This document shows, piece by piece, positions 1 to 8,089 of a stretch of 25,047 bases of DNA; positions within the stretch are counted from its first letter, which is position 1, and every line of letters begins with the position of its first letter. Position numbers and translations under genes: made by a program. The notes under the pieces were generated by a model, which saw only the letters and a program-made list of their open reading frames with translations, was not told the origin of the DNA and searched no databases. The DNA is taken from the IMG/VR virus record IMGVR_UViG_3300048113_000008, positions 1 through 25,047 of that record. One strand, given 5' to 3'. The stretch is from a virus.

Positions 1-362
1 CAAAACGTGGCCCGAAAGCACCCTCTAAACCATTGAATGACGAGGACTTTTTGCGTTTACTTAATATGGTAAGAATACAATGCACACAGATAGAAATATG
101 CAGTATTCTTGGTATGTCAGACACCACACTTAATAGAAGATTAAAAGATAGAGGATACGAAAATTTTGAAGACCTCTATAAAAGGCACAATGACGAGGGC
201 AGAATGTCACTTAGGCGTATGCAATGGCAAGCGGCTGAAGGCGGTAATACTTCAATATTAATTTGGCTTGGTAAACAATACCTTGGTCAAAAAGATAAAG
301 CCGAAAGCACTGTATCAGGTGAGCATGTACACGCTTATAAGTGGTTAAGCGATGACAGTTAG
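1..362 (+). CDS. terS: Terminase small subunit (5' end outside window)
   Basis: Probable small terminase subunit, which recognises phage DNA and hands it to the large subunit for packaging. The reading frame is open from base 3, with no stop before the window edge and no ATG upstream of the conserved part. The TTG at 33 is therefore unlikely to be the true start and the gene probably begins before this window. A helix-turn-helix-like stretch (TQIEICSILGMSDTTLNRRL) followed by a basic segment fits DNA binding. The middle (MQWQAAEGGNTSILIWLGKQYLGQ) resembles the helical oligomerisation segment of TerS-type proteins, which often contain a G(N/D)..MLIWLGKQ.LGQ pattern. The stop overlaps the large terminase start by 11 bases, the usual terS-terL arrangement. 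The assignment rests on motif and position. Confidence 0.8.
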   Translation, partial: KRGPKAPSKPLNDEDFLRLLNMVRIQCTQIEICSILGMSDTTLNRRLKDRGYENFEDLYKRHNDEGRMSLRRMQWQAAEGGNTSILIWLGKQYLGQKDKAESTVSGEHVHAYKWLSDDS

Positions 363-1611
363 AACAATTAAGTATAAACCAAGGTCATTAATAAAATCTT
401 ACCATACGAGAACAGAACGCTTTGCTATCATCGTTGCACACAGAAGGTTTGGTAAAACTGTTGCTGCGATTAATGATTTAATAAAAGATGCTTTAACAAT
501 TCCAAGGCCAAATGTTAGAGTTGCGTACATTGCTCCGTACTACAGACAGGCAAAAGCAATAGCGTGGGATTATCTTCTAGAGTATACTAGAGATATTGAA
601 GGCGTAGAATATAATGTTGCAGAATTACGTGCAGATTTTCCGAATGGTGCAAGATTTAGATTATTTGGTGCTGATAACCCCGACAGTTTGCGCGGATTAT
701 ACTTTGACCATGTTGTGTTGGACGAACCCGCCGACTTTCCACATCGTGCATGGCCTACTGTTATAAGACCATCACTTGCAGATCGTAAAGGTAAAGCAAC
801 ATTTATAGGCACACCAAAAGGTAGAAACCAATTTTACGACACTTTCGTTGCAGCTAAGAATGACCCCAATTGGCTTTCATTAATGCTTAAATCTTCAGAA
901 ACAGGCATTTTAGACGAAGAAGAATTAAAAGAAGCTAAAAAGGCAATGGGAGAGGATAGATTTGAACAAGAGTTTGAGTGTAGTTTTGAAGCCGCAATAC
1001 AAGGCTCATATTATGCAGCAGAATTAAAAACAGCCGCGCAAGAAAACAGAATACGAGTTGTCCCTTATGATCCGTCCGTTGGCGTAACCACCGCATGGGA
1101 TTTAGGAATTGGTGACAGTACGGCAATATGGATGGCGCAGTTTGTGGCGCAAGAAGTTCGGTTAATAGATTATTACGAGAACTCTGGTGTGGGGTTGGAT
1201 CATTATGCAAAAGAACTCAGTAGTAGGGGTTATCACTACTCTAGTCACATCCTACCCCACGATGTACAAGTTAAAGAGCTTGGCACTGGCAAGTCAAGGC
1301 TTGAAATATTAGGCACATTAGGTTTAACAGACATTACAATCGCACCAAAACTAAGTATTGAGGATGGAATACAATCAGCAAGGTCAATGCTAAACAGATG
1401 CTGGTTTGATGCAGAAAAGTGCGAGAGAGGCGTAGAGGCTTTAAAGCAATATCGTAGAGAATTTGACGAAAAGCTTAAAACGTGGAGAGGTAGACCTTTA
1501 CATGATTGGACGTCACACGGTTCAGATGCATTTCGATATTTAGCGGTAGGTAAGCAAGAAAACAAAAATTGGGGTGAACCTATAAGAAGAAATTTGCAAG
1601 GAATAGCATAA
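352..1611 (+). CDS. terL: Terminase large subunit (packaging ATPase/nuclease)
   Basis: Large terminase, the motor that pumps DNA through the portal and cuts the concatemer. All expected elements are visible in 419 residues. The Walker A-like AHRRFGKT lies at 29-36, Walker B VVLDEPA at about 121-127, and the coupling motif FIGTPKG at about 151-157. A C-terminal RNase H-like nuclease has candidate acidic residues D250 (in AWDLGIGDS), D273/E276 (in DYYENSG), D304 (in LPHD) and D392 (in HGSDAFRY). The length is normal for the family, and the ATPase and nuclease domains both look intact. It starts at ATG 352, overlapping the end of the small subunit. The portal gene, its partner in the motor, is unusually far away, about 17 kb downstream. 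Confidence 0.96.
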   Translation: MTVRTIKYKPRSLIKSYHTRTERFAIIVAHRRFGKTVAAINDLIKDALTIPRPNVRVAYIAPYYRQAKAIAWDYLLEYTRDIEGVEYNVAELRADFPNGARFRLFGADNPDSLRGLYFDHVVLDEPADFPHRAWPTVIRPSLADRKGKATFIGTPKGRNQFYDTFVAAKNDPNWLSLMLKSSETGILDEEELKEAKKAMGEDRFEQEFECSFEAAIQGSYYAAELKTAAQENRIRVVPYDPSVGVTTAWDLGIGDSTAIWMAQFVAQEVRLIDYYENSGVGLDHYAKELSSRGYHYSSHILPHDVQVKELGTGKSRLEILGTLGLTDITIAPKLSIEDGIQSARSMLNRCWFDAEKCERGVEALKQYRREFDEKLKTWRGRPLHDWTSHGSDAFRYLAVGKQENKNWGEPIRRNLQGIA

Positions 1612-1647
1612 TGTGCTAATTTAATTTTAACAGCAGGAGGTTCTCGT

Positions 1648-1842
1648 ATGGCAAAAAAGAAAAAACCTACCAAAAAGAAAGGCTTGTACGATAATATTCA
1701 TGCTAAAAGGCGCAGAATAAAAGCAGGAAGTGGTGAGCGCATGAGAAGTGCGGATGATCCCAAAGCTCCTTCAGCAAAAAATTTTAAAGACGCTGAGAAA
1801 ACTGCTAAAAAACCTAAAAAGAAAAAGAAAGGTAAGAAATAA
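1648..1842 (+). CDS. Lysine-rich small basic protein (64 aa)
   Basis: Unrecognised small protein with a strongly basic composition: the first 14 residues (MAKKKKPTKKKGLY) and the last dozen are mostly lysine, with a more mixed middle. A strong Shine-Dalgarno, AGGAGG at 1635-1640, sits 7 bases before the ATG, so translation should be efficient. It follows terL after a 36-base gap and its stop overlaps the ATG of the next 15-codon gene. The charge would suit binding of DNA, RNA or an acidic protein surface, for example in packaging or inside the head, but that is inference from composition only. No domain is visible. Low-complexity A-rich DNA can produce Lys-rich frames by chance; the strong ribosome site and tight coupling argue against that here. 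Confidence 0.75.
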   Translation: MAKKKKPTKKKGLYDNIHAKRRRIKAGSGERMRSADDPKAPSAKNFKDAEKTAKKPKKKKKGKK

Positions 1843-1889
1843 TGCCCGGCTATCACAAAGGTAAAAAGAAAAAAGGTAGGAAAAAGTAA
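1842..1889 (+). CDS. 15-residue Lys/Gly microprotein
   Basis: Very short gene encoding MPGYHKGKKKKGRKK. Its ATG shares one base with the upstream stop (TAATG) and its own stop shares one base with the ATG of the 301-residue gene that follows (again TAATG). It fills exactly the space between the two genes. This precise chaining, plus a non-random peptide beginning MPGYH with a K/R/G tail, supports a translated microgene rather than spacer. It may have its own role (nucleic-acid or capsid binding) or may mainly serve to pass ribosomes downstream. From memory, similar short Lys-rich peptides occur in marine phage genomes, but this was not checked. Confidence 0.6.
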   Translation: MPGYHKGKKKKGRKK

Positions 1890-2794
1890 TGCCCCATGTT
1901 TCTGGTCATAACCCCGGCGCAGGGTCAGGTATAAGCTCTTCTTTACGCCCAAAAAGAAGGCCAGATGTTATTCCTACTGGCGGTAAAAATGTTTCACCAG
2001 TTATGTTTGGCGGTGATCCACAAAACAGAATTGGTATATCTGGTCCTAAAGGTGGTGGAGAGGCAGCTAAAGCACAGGTCAAAGTTGGCAGTGATATTTA
2101 TAAGCAATATAATAACGATGGTCGCTATGGGTATTACAATGACGAAGGGTATTATGTGCCTGCAGATATAGATATGCGAGACGGTGGAGGTGCTGATGCC
2201 AACGATACTTTTTTTGAAGGCGGTGGGTTTTTATCACTGCTTGGTAACATTGCAAAAATAAGGCCATATGGTCAAGAAAACACGCCACGTGAGCAAATTG
2301 GTTTTCGTAATGTTGAAGATATGTTTGACCGTGGTGGTCCTCAGCATCGTGACGGTAAATACAGAGGCGGTATGCAAATAAGTATGTTGGGAAATTTGGC
2401 AGACCAAATTGGTGGCGTAGATCAAGGTACAAGAACTAGATATAACTACGATACAACGTCAACGCCAACAGCAGCAAAATCAACTGGTGGTTTTATCAAT
2501 AATATAGAACCTAGAGAACCAATTCCTGTTTACGATTTAGATGGTAACCCACAAAATAATGCCGCACTTATGGAAAACTCAAATACAGCAATAGCAAGTG
2601 GAGTTGAGCCTTTATATCCACCGTCACAAACTTTTAATATGACAAGCAGAGCAGAAGCAATAAATGCATTAAGGCGCAAAGCTAAAACCGCACAAAGTTG
2701 GGACAATTTTATGCAAGAACACCCTGCAGAAGCAGAAGAACTTATTCAAGATGCTATGCGTAAGCAAAACCCACTATTTCCTGCCAATCCCTAA
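1889..2794 (+). CDS. Glycine/asparagine-rich protein of unknown function (301 aa)
   Basis: Not recognised. The start is fixed by the TAATG overlap with the preceding microgene. The N-terminal half is rich in Gly, Pro and Ser (HNPGAGSGISS, then GGKNVSPVMFGGDPQN) and looks disordered. It is followed by a Tyr/Asp/Gly-rich stretch (YNNDGRYGYYNDEGYYVP) and a short hydrophobic patch, FLSLLGNIAKI. The C-terminus is predicted helical (SRAEAINALRRKAKTAQ, then EHPAEAEELIQDAMRKQNP). There is no signal peptide or membrane segment. Its place between terminase and the small basic proteins, and its overlap with the next gene, suggest a virion or packaging accessory role, but nothing in the protein proves it. 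Confidence 0.75.
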   Translation: MPHVSGHNPGAGSGISSSLRPKRRPDVIPTGGKNVSPVMFGGDPQNRIGISGPKGGGEAAKAQVKVGSDIYKQYNNDGRYGYYNDEGYYVPADIDMRDGGGADANDTFFEGGGFLSLLGNIAKIRPYGQENTPREQIGFRNVEDMFDRGGPQHRDGKYRGGMQISMLGNLADQIGGVDQGTRTRYNYDTTSTPTAAKSTGGFINNIEPREPIPVYDLDGNPQNNAALMENSNTAIASGVEPLYPPSQTFNMTSRAEAINALRRKAKTAQSWDNFMQEHPAEAEELIQDAMRKQNPLFPANP

Positions 2795-3066
2795 TGGCTG
2801 AAAAAAAGAAAAAAGATGCTAGGTTAGAAAAGGCAGGAGTTTCTGGTTATAATAAGCCAAAAAGAACGCCAAGCCATCCAACAAAATCACACGTTGTAGT
2901 TGCTAAAGAAGGCGAAAAGGTAAAGTTAATAAGGTTTGGTCAGCAAGGCAAAACTGGTGATAAAACAATGACAAAACGCGCAAAGTCTTTTAAGGCAAGG
3001 CACGCAAAGAATATAAGAAAAGGCAAGATGTCTGCCGCGTTCTGGGCAAATAAGGTTAAGTGGTAA
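2794..3066 (+). CDS. Small basic protein, DUF5872-like
   Basis: Ninety residues, highly basic. The C-terminal part (KSFKARHAKNIRKGKMSAAF followed by WANKVKW) and the middle segment (RTPSHPTKSHVVVAKEG) match, from memory, a family of small basic proteins common in marine phages and some large viruses, labelled DUF5872 in domain databases; this name needs a search to confirm. The function of the family is not known to me; DNA binding or a minor virion role fits the charge. The start overlaps the stop of the upstream gene (TAATG at 2792-2796) and the stop overlaps the next gene in the same way, so it is part of the coupled series from 1842 to 5975. Confidence 0.85.
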   Translation: MAEKKKKDARLEKAGVSGYNKPKRTPSHPTKSHVVVAKEGEKVKLIRFGQQGKTGDKTMTKRAKSFKARHAKNIRKGKMSAAFWANKVKW

Positions 3067-5975
3067 TGAGTATAATTGACTATCTGCGTGATTTTAACAG
3101 CCCACAATCAGGTAAGAAAAGACGCGATTTTTTAGAAAATATGTTTGATTTTGAGGAATATGTTCCACCAAATCTACGTGCGCCTACACAATTCGTATTA
3201 GATGCTAATCCAGTTACGGGTATGGGTAATTCAGTAACAGAAAGTCGTGTTGCGTTTGACCCTACAAGATCAGCTGATGAACGTAAACGTGCAGGCATTA
3301 ACATGATGATGGAAGTCGGCTTAGCGGCGGCACCTGCAGTTCTTGGCAGAATGGGTTATTTAACACCGCCAGTTGCACTTGCAGAAACCTTTGCGGCACC
3401 CACTCCGACAAGCGAAGGTATTAGGGACGCAACAACAGGTTTGCTATCAGATTTACAATATGGCGCAAGGTCAATAGCTGAAGGCAATCCGCGAGGAGTT
3501 TTAGAAGCATTTCAAAGCGGTGGGCAACCAACATCATTAAGTGCGGCTACCGTTGGTAGTAATATGGGCCCACCATTAGACATTATTCAGTACTCACCAA
3601 CACTTCAAGCGGCAGAAAATTTAACGCAAAATAAAGGCACATTTGAGCAAATGAAATCTATGCTTTTAAAAGGCGGCGGTAAAGAAGAGGAAATAGACTG
3701 GAGTGGTTTTAATAAGCAATTTAGAAATAATCAAGTAGTTACAAAAGACGAAATTATAAAATATTTTCAAGACCAAGATGCACGTTTAGACACAGAAGTA
3801 TTAAATGCAGGTAAAGGTCTAACACATTCTTTTACTTCCGAAGATGTTGACAATGTTTTTAGCGGTATATTTGACCAAATGTTGACAAGGTTTGAAATCC
3901 ACCGAGATAGAAATAACCCACAACAAGGAATGTACGACCCAATACAAGAAGAGTTAGAAGATGGTTTTGGTAACGTAAATAATATGCCTGCAGAAGAAAT
4001 TGTTGATAGTAATAATAACGTGCGTTCATTAGATGTAAGACAAACAGCCCAAAAATATGGCGCTTATGATATGAACCCAGACGATTATAGTGATTTAGAT
4101 ATAGCAGAAATGGCTGCCGAAACAGGAATGTCGGTAGACGAAGTAAGTAAAATAATTAAAAGCGGTAATGGGTTTAATTTTGAAGGTGACGAAGGACTAG
4201 AAATATTTGAAGATGGTTTGGCATTTCTTAAAAAATATGAGCCTAATTCTTATAATAATGCAATGGAAGTGGCAGAACGTTCTATGTTTGAAATGTTTAG
4301 GCACGACCCACCTGCCTTTATAAATTCAATGGTAACAAATGATGCACCACCTTTTGGTTTGGGACAAATTGGGCGTGGTGATTATTACCCCGATGGTGTT
4401 GGAGATTTTGACGGAGGTTTAACACAGTTTAGTCAGTATTTTCCAAATGGAGCTAATAACTATACAGAAACAGTATTTAAGTATAATCCAAAAACAGGAG
4501 AAATAGAAAGGGCATTTATTTCACCGCAAGGTCACTTTGGAGGGGCAGGCCAAATAGTACACTCAAGAGTTGGTGATTTCGAAATAGAAACAGGGCTTAA
4601 TCCCGGCTTGGTAGATAATGTAAGATACATTGGAGAAGTTCAGTCAGATATTGGGCAAAGTATTCAGAGAAGTAAACGTAAGGGAAAATCTAGGGGAACA
4701 GCGGCAAATTACGAAGAAACAGCGCTTGTCCCTAAATTAATACAAGCTAATCTAAACGATGATTTTTCCAGAAGTTTTGAAAATAACGCAATGTTTAAGC
4801 AAGGTGGCGGCGATCAAGCAATTCAAAGTTATGATCTGGGAAATAACAAAACTTTTACTAATATGTCACGAAGTTTTATTGAAACAATACAACAGCTTTC
4901 GGGATATGGTTACAGAAGTGGGTATTTGAATTATACTCCAGAAGCAATTAATATTATTACAGATAACCTATTGGCGCACAATTTATTGCTTAATCACAGA
5001 GGAATAAGTAATACAGCAATGCTTGCTGATCCGTATAAATTAAAATCAATAGATGGGCTTGATTTTGATAAAATAGACCATACTGACATTTTAGATATTG
5101 TATATAACAGAAGGCAGGCAAAAAATGCAGAAGAAGCATCTGCGTTTAGTGAATTAAAAACTCAATTTTTAGAAAACGTTCACCCAGATTTTCAAGCAAA
5201 CTTAAATTTCTTAAACAAAGTCGAGCCATCAGAAGGGTTCCACATTTCAACATTTATGCACATGGTGCCTTTGTTTGGTGACTTTAAAATGTCTAACAAT
5301 TTTTTATATTTAGATCATAAGCCAGATATTGACGTAAAATTTGCAATGGAGTTTGATCAACCACTTACAGATATTTTTGAGGATTTAGATTTTAGCGCAC
5401 TGTCAAAATATAGTGACAGAGTGCGCGAAGCTCAAGTTGATAAAATAGCAGAAATGAATAGATTTGCAGAAGCGAGAGGAGATAAGGTTAATATTAATCG
5501 TAATGGATCACCAATGTTTCAATTTGCAGGACCAACTGCTAAAAATGAGAAACAGTGGGCACCATATGCTCTGCGCCACGAAATTACAAAAGCTGTTAAC
5601 GATGATGTAGATGTTATTGCCCTTCCATACAGTAAAAAAAGTATAGGTAGAGCAGGCGGAATAAGTGAAACAAGTGTAAAAGATGGTTCTGTACAATATT
5701 ACAGAGAAAATTTAGTAAATTATTTTACTGATATATTTAAAAAATTTGACCCTAAATTTGCCAAAGAAATAAAAGAAGATATTGCAAGTGGTGAATTTGG
5801 TTTAAAAACAGAAGGTGAAACAGCCGTTGGTTTTAAATTAACAAAAGAAATGAAAGATAAAATACGCGCTAGAGGCGTTCCAACTTTCGGTGTTGCAGGG
5901 GGTATCGGTTTAACAGATTATATGCTACAAGACGAGCAGCGACAGCAGCCAAATAGTCTATTGGGAGGCATTTGA
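3066..5975 (+). CDS. Large virion-type protein with EVQSD motif (969 aa)
   Basis: Very large protein of uncertain role. The start chosen is ATG 3066, which overlaps the upstream stop as TAATG; a GTG two codons earlier is less likely. The N-terminus (about 75-115) is hydrophobic and Ala/Pro-rich, and the centre is acidic. Residues about 520-532 read YIGEVQSDIGQS, and about 831-855 read WAPYALRHEITKAV then DVDVIALP. These two blocks resemble a paired motif (E.QSD..Q, then W....L+..I..A...G.D.IA.P) that I associate with very large multidomain phage proteins (polyvalent or internal proteins). The C-terminus ends in GVPTFGVAGGIGL and a polar tail. It may be an ejected or internal protein, or carry an unrecognised enzyme domain. 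It sits between the small basic proteins and the head-tail adaptor, which favours a virion component. No frameshift is seen. Confidence 0.85.
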   Translation: MSIIDYLRDFNSPQSGKKRRDFLENMFDFEEYVPPNLRAPTQFVLDANPVTGMGNSVTESRVAFDPTRSADERKRAGINMMMEVGLAAAPAVLGRMGYLTPPVALAETFAAPTPTSEGIRDATTGLLSDLQYGARSIAEGNPRGVLEAFQSGGQPTSLSAATVGSNMGPPLDIIQYSPTLQAAENLTQNKGTFEQMKSMLLKGGGKEEEIDWSGFNKQFRNNQVVTKDEIIKYFQDQDARLDTEVLNAGKGLTHSFTSEDVDNVFSGIFDQMLTRFEIHRDRNNPQQGMYDPIQEELEDGFGNVNNMPAEEIVDSNNNVRSLDVRQTAQKYGAYDMNPDDYSDLDIAEMAAETGMSVDEVSKIIKSGNGFNFEGDEGLEIFEDGLAFLKKYEPNSYNNAMEVAERSMFEMFRHDPPAFINSMVTNDAPPFGLGQIGRGDYYPDGVGDFDGGLTQFSQYFPNGANNYTETVFKYNPKTGEIERAFISPQGHFGGAGQIVHSRVGDFEIETGLNPGLVDNVRYIGEVQSDIGQSIQRSKRKGKSRGTAANYEETALVPKLIQANLNDDFSRSFENNAMFKQGGGDQAIQSYDLGNNKTFTNMSRSFIETIQQLSGYGYRSGYLNYTPEAINIITDNLLAHNLLLNHRGISNTAMLADPYKLKSIDGLDFDKIDHTDILDIVYNRRQAKNAEEASAFSELKTQFLENVHPDFQANLNFLNKVEPSEGFHISTFMHMVPLFGDFKMSNNFLYLDHKPDIDVKFAMEFDQPLTDIFEDLDFSALSKYSDRVREAQVDKIAEMNRFAEARGDKVNINRNGSPMFQFAGPTAKNEKQWAPYALRHEITKAVNDDVDVIALPYSKKSIGRAGGISETSVKDGSVQYYRENLVNYFTDIFKKFDPKFAKEIKEDIASGEFGLKTEGETAVGFKLTKEMKDKIRARGVPTFGVAGGIGLTDYMLQDEQRQQPNSLLGGI
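5963..5968 (+). promoter_or_regulatory. Shine-Dalgarno deciding the adaptor start
   Basis: GGGAGG ends 6 bases before ATG 5975, the ideal spacing. This supports ATG 5975 over the TTG one codon upstream as the adaptor start. The site lies inside the last codons of the preceding gene. Confidence 0.75.
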
Positions 5976-6592
5976 TGCCATTAAGTAATTATACAGAACT
6001 CAGGGCAAGCATTGCAGATACGTTAAACAGAGACGATTTAACGAATGCAATTCCCGATTTTATTACACTTGCAGAAGCACAATTAAATAGAGATTTAAGG
6101 CATTGGCAAATGGAGGACAGGGTTATTGCAACCGCTGACCAACAATATTTAACTTTACCAAATAATTTCATAAGTCCTATTAGGATAACTATGACTGCAA
6201 GCCCAACACATACTATGGAATTAATAAGTCCTTTCGCTATTTCAAAATTGCGTATGGAAAACTCTGATACCTTGGGACGACCTGAGTTTTACGCTGTGGT
6301 TGATGGTTCCTTTGAATTATACCCAACACCAGATGCAGATTATACAGTTGAGCTTGTTTATTATGAAAACATACCTGATATAGCCTCAAATACCACAAAC
6401 TGGCTTTTAACAAATTACCCTGATGCTTATTTGTATGGTTCACTGCTTCACAGTTCGCCATATTTACAAGAAGACCAGAGAGTAGCAGTCTGGAATACGT
6501 TGTATCTAAACGCTGTTTCTGCTATAAATTTAGAAGGAGAGCGAGCTAGAACATCTGGTTCGGGTCGTAGAATACAAATTAGGAGCTATTAA
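5975..6592 (+). CDS. Head-tail adaptor protein (SU10/P22 gp4-like)
   Basis: About 205 residues resembling the adaptor proteins that bind below the portal and link head to tail in short-tailed phages. Typical features are the N-terminal helical part (LRASIADTLNRDDLTNAIPD, then FITLAEAQLNRDLR), followed by a beta-rich part with YLTLPNNFISPIRI. The pattern FELYPTPDADYTVELVYYE and a final helical segment with PDAYLYGSLL complete it. This order (helix bundle, LP.D/N..., F.L.P.P....Y.L.YY) is characteristic of the family as I know it. The start is ATG 5975, whose first base is the last base of the upstream TGA. The portal gene lies far downstream rather than adjacent, which is notable. Confidence 0.85.
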   Translation: MPLSNYTELRASIADTLNRDDLTNAIPDFITLAEAQLNRDLRHWQMEDRVIATADQQYLTLPNNFISPIRITMTASPTHTMELISPFAISKLRMENSDTLGRPEFYAVVDGSFELYPTPDADYTVELVYYENIPDIASNTTNWLLTNYPDAYLYGSLLHSSPYLQEDQRVAVWNTLYLNAVSAINLEGERARTSGSGRRIQIRSY

Positions 6593-7024
6593 ATGGCAAG
6601 TTTTACTAAAGTAAATGACTTTGTGGTCAACCTAGCGAACGCGATGGACATGAACGCTGACACGTTTAAAGTTGCGCTTTCTAACACTGACCCAACATCT
6701 GGCACAAGTGTAGTAACAGACGGAAATGGTGTGTTGGCAAATTGTTCGCAGATATCGTATACAAATCTTTCCGACAGGACATTGGCAAACGTAACCAGTA
6801 CCCAAACAGGCGGCGTTTATAAACTATCAGCAGACGATAAAGTTTTAACTGCCTCTGGCGGTTCTGTAGCGGCTTTTAGATATGTTGTTATTTTTAACGA
6901 TACACCTACATCCCCTGCCGATCCGATCGTTGGTTATTACGATTATGGCTCATCATTAACACTTAACGATGGTGATACGTTTACAATCGACATTGGCACA
7001 AACGGCTTATTAACGCTGACATAG
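6593..7024 (+). CDS. Putative virion structural protein (143 aa)
   Basis: Probably a tail or head-tail structural protein. It begins MASFTKVNDFVVNLANAMDM and continues with TFKVALSNTDPT. A start of the type 'F.KVN.FV..LA...hN...DT.KVAL.N..P' is, from memory, common in small virion proteins of podovirus-like phages. The rest is beta-rich, with alternating Thr/Ser/Val and no charged helices, membrane segment or Cys-rich motif apart from one Cys. AGGAGC at 6581-6586 is a good ribosome site for ATG 6593. It lies between the adaptor and the collagen-like fibre, which fits a tail or connector part. The exact place in the virion cannot be decided from sequence. Confidence 0.75.
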   Translation: MASFTKVNDFVVNLANAMDMNADTFKVALSNTDPTSGTSVVTDGNGVLANCSQISYTNLSDRTLANVTSTQTGGVYKLSADDKVLTASGGSVAAFRYVVIFNDTPTSPADPIVGYYDYGSSLTLNDGDTFTIDIGTNGLLTLT

Positions 7025-7036
7025 TAGGAGCGCATC

Positions 7037-8089
7037 ATGGCAAAACTTTTTAACAGAGCCAAGATGAACACCGCAACAAGTGGCTCTGGAACTTTAACAT
7101 TAACTACAGCCGACACTGGTTATCAAACATTTGCAGATGCAGGCGTTACAAATGGCGATGTGGTTGCATACGTTATAGAAGAAGGAACAAACTGGGAAAT
7201 AGGAACAGGGACTTATTCTTCTAGTGGAACTACATTAACAAGAACACCAACTGAAAGCAGTGGTGGCGGTAGTGCTATTTCATTAGGCGGTACAGCAAAA
7301 GTTTTTATTACTGCATTATCAGATGATTTTGGCAAGGTACAACATGACGGTGTTGCTAAAATGGTGGCGCACTCTAGTGGTATAACTGTTACTGGTAATG
7401 TAACTGTTAGTGGGAATGTAGACGGTAGAAATTTAGCTACTGACGGAACTAAACTTGACGGGGTAGCATCTAGTGCAGATGTTACAAGTGCGGCATTACC
7501 TTCTGCATTAACAGGTCTATCTACAGTAACAAGTTTATCGGGTTCTGATATTATACCAGTATATGATGGTACATCTACAACTTGGAAAAAAGCAACAATA
7601 ACAAATGCTTCCTTACAAGGACCGACAGGACCAACAGGCGGCACTGGCCCAACTGGACCGCAAGGAAGCCAAGGACCATCTGGAAGTGACGGTGGAACAG
7701 GCCCAACAGGACCCACTGGCCCTTCAGGCTCAAACGGTTCTACTGGACCAACTGGACCAACTGGACCCACTGGGCCGACTGGTCCAAGAGGTCCAACTGG
7801 CCCAAGAGGGCCGACAGGACCTACTGGAAATGCCGCGACAGGTTGGAACCAAGTAGGCTCTTATGCCCAAATACACTGGGCAGGCGCAGGGCTTAGACAC
7901 GCAGGGACAACTGTTGGGTCAGGTAGTTTATACGCTTGCTGTAACTATGCTTATCTCTATGGCGGACACTCTGTAACCAACAGGCCAAGCGGCTCTTGGC
8001 GGCTAATGGGTGGTACTGGTAGATATAACGGTTCATCAAACTTAAACCGTGACGATATGTATGCGTCAGTATTTGTGAGGTATGCTTAA
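7037..8089 (+). CDS. Collagen-like tail fibre
   Basis: Tail-fibre protein of 350 residues with clear modules. Residues 1-97 ([20 protein letters not shown] start, later [18 protein letters not shown]) form an N-terminal module that I know from many marine phage fibres and that probably attaches to the tail. Residues near 128-148 carry the frequent [16 protein letters not shown] spacer. Residues 195-266 are 24 uninterrupted G-X-Y triplets, half of them GPT, expected to form a collagen triple helix and so a trimeric shaft. A C-terminal globular domain of about 80 residues (from [13 protein letters not shown], ending [10 protein letters not shown]) is the likely receptor-binding tip. TAGGAG at 7025-7030 is the ribosome site. 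The stop overlaps the start of a tail-assembly-chaperone-like gene. Two oxygenase genes follow and could act on this fibre. Confidence 0.9.
   Translation: MAKLFNRAKMNTATSGSGTLTLTTADTGYQTFADAGVTNGDVVAYVIEEGTNWEIGTGTYSSSGTTLTRTPTESSGGGSAISLGGTAKVFITALSDDFGKVQHDGVAKMVAHSSGITVTGNVTVSGNVDGRNLATDGTKLDGVASSADVTSAALPSALTGLSTVTSLSGSDIIPVYDGTSTTWKKATITNASLQGPTGPTGGTGPTGPQGSQGPSGSDGGTGPTGPTGPSGSNGSTGPTGPTGPTGPTGPRGPTGPRGPTGPTGNAATGWNQVGSYAQIHWAGAGLRHAGTTVGSGSLYACCNYAYLYGGHSVTNRPSGSWRLMGGTGRYNGSSNLNRDDMYASVFVRYA
7619..7834 (+). repeat. Collagen-type G-X-Y repeat region
   Basis: Twenty-four consecutive glycine-led triplets in the fibre gene: 12 GPT, 2 GPR, 2 GPS, 1 GPQ, and the rest GGT, GSQ, GSD, GSN, GST and GNA. 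Proline occurs only at the X position, 17 times, and never at Y. Threonine dominates Y. At the DNA level the triplets are near-identical 9-base units with varied third bases, so length could change by slippage or recombination. Confidence 0.95.

Noticed and set aside
33-35. TTG as start of the small terminase subunit
   Set aside because: The frame is open back to base 3 with protein-like sequence (KRGPKAPSKP), and there is no good ribosome site, so a start before the window is more likely.
1652-1659. A-AAA-AAG slippery sequence in frame near the start of the lysine-rich gene, as in -1 frameshift sites
   Set aside because: After a -1 shift the new frame stops after about a dozen codons and no stimulatory hairpin is evident. 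Such heptamers are expected in Lys-rich AT-rich genes.
7213-7770. Long reverse-strand frame with GPV repeats opposite the collagen-like fibre
   Set aside because: It is the antisense shadow of the GPT repeat. It has no ribosome site or partner genes on that strand, and the forward frame is clearly a fibre.
7605-7856. Forward frame rich in Gln/Leu/Asp overlapping the collagen-like repeat
   Set aside because: It is a frame-shifted reading of the same 9-base repeats; its regularity comes from the DNA repeat, not from a second gene.
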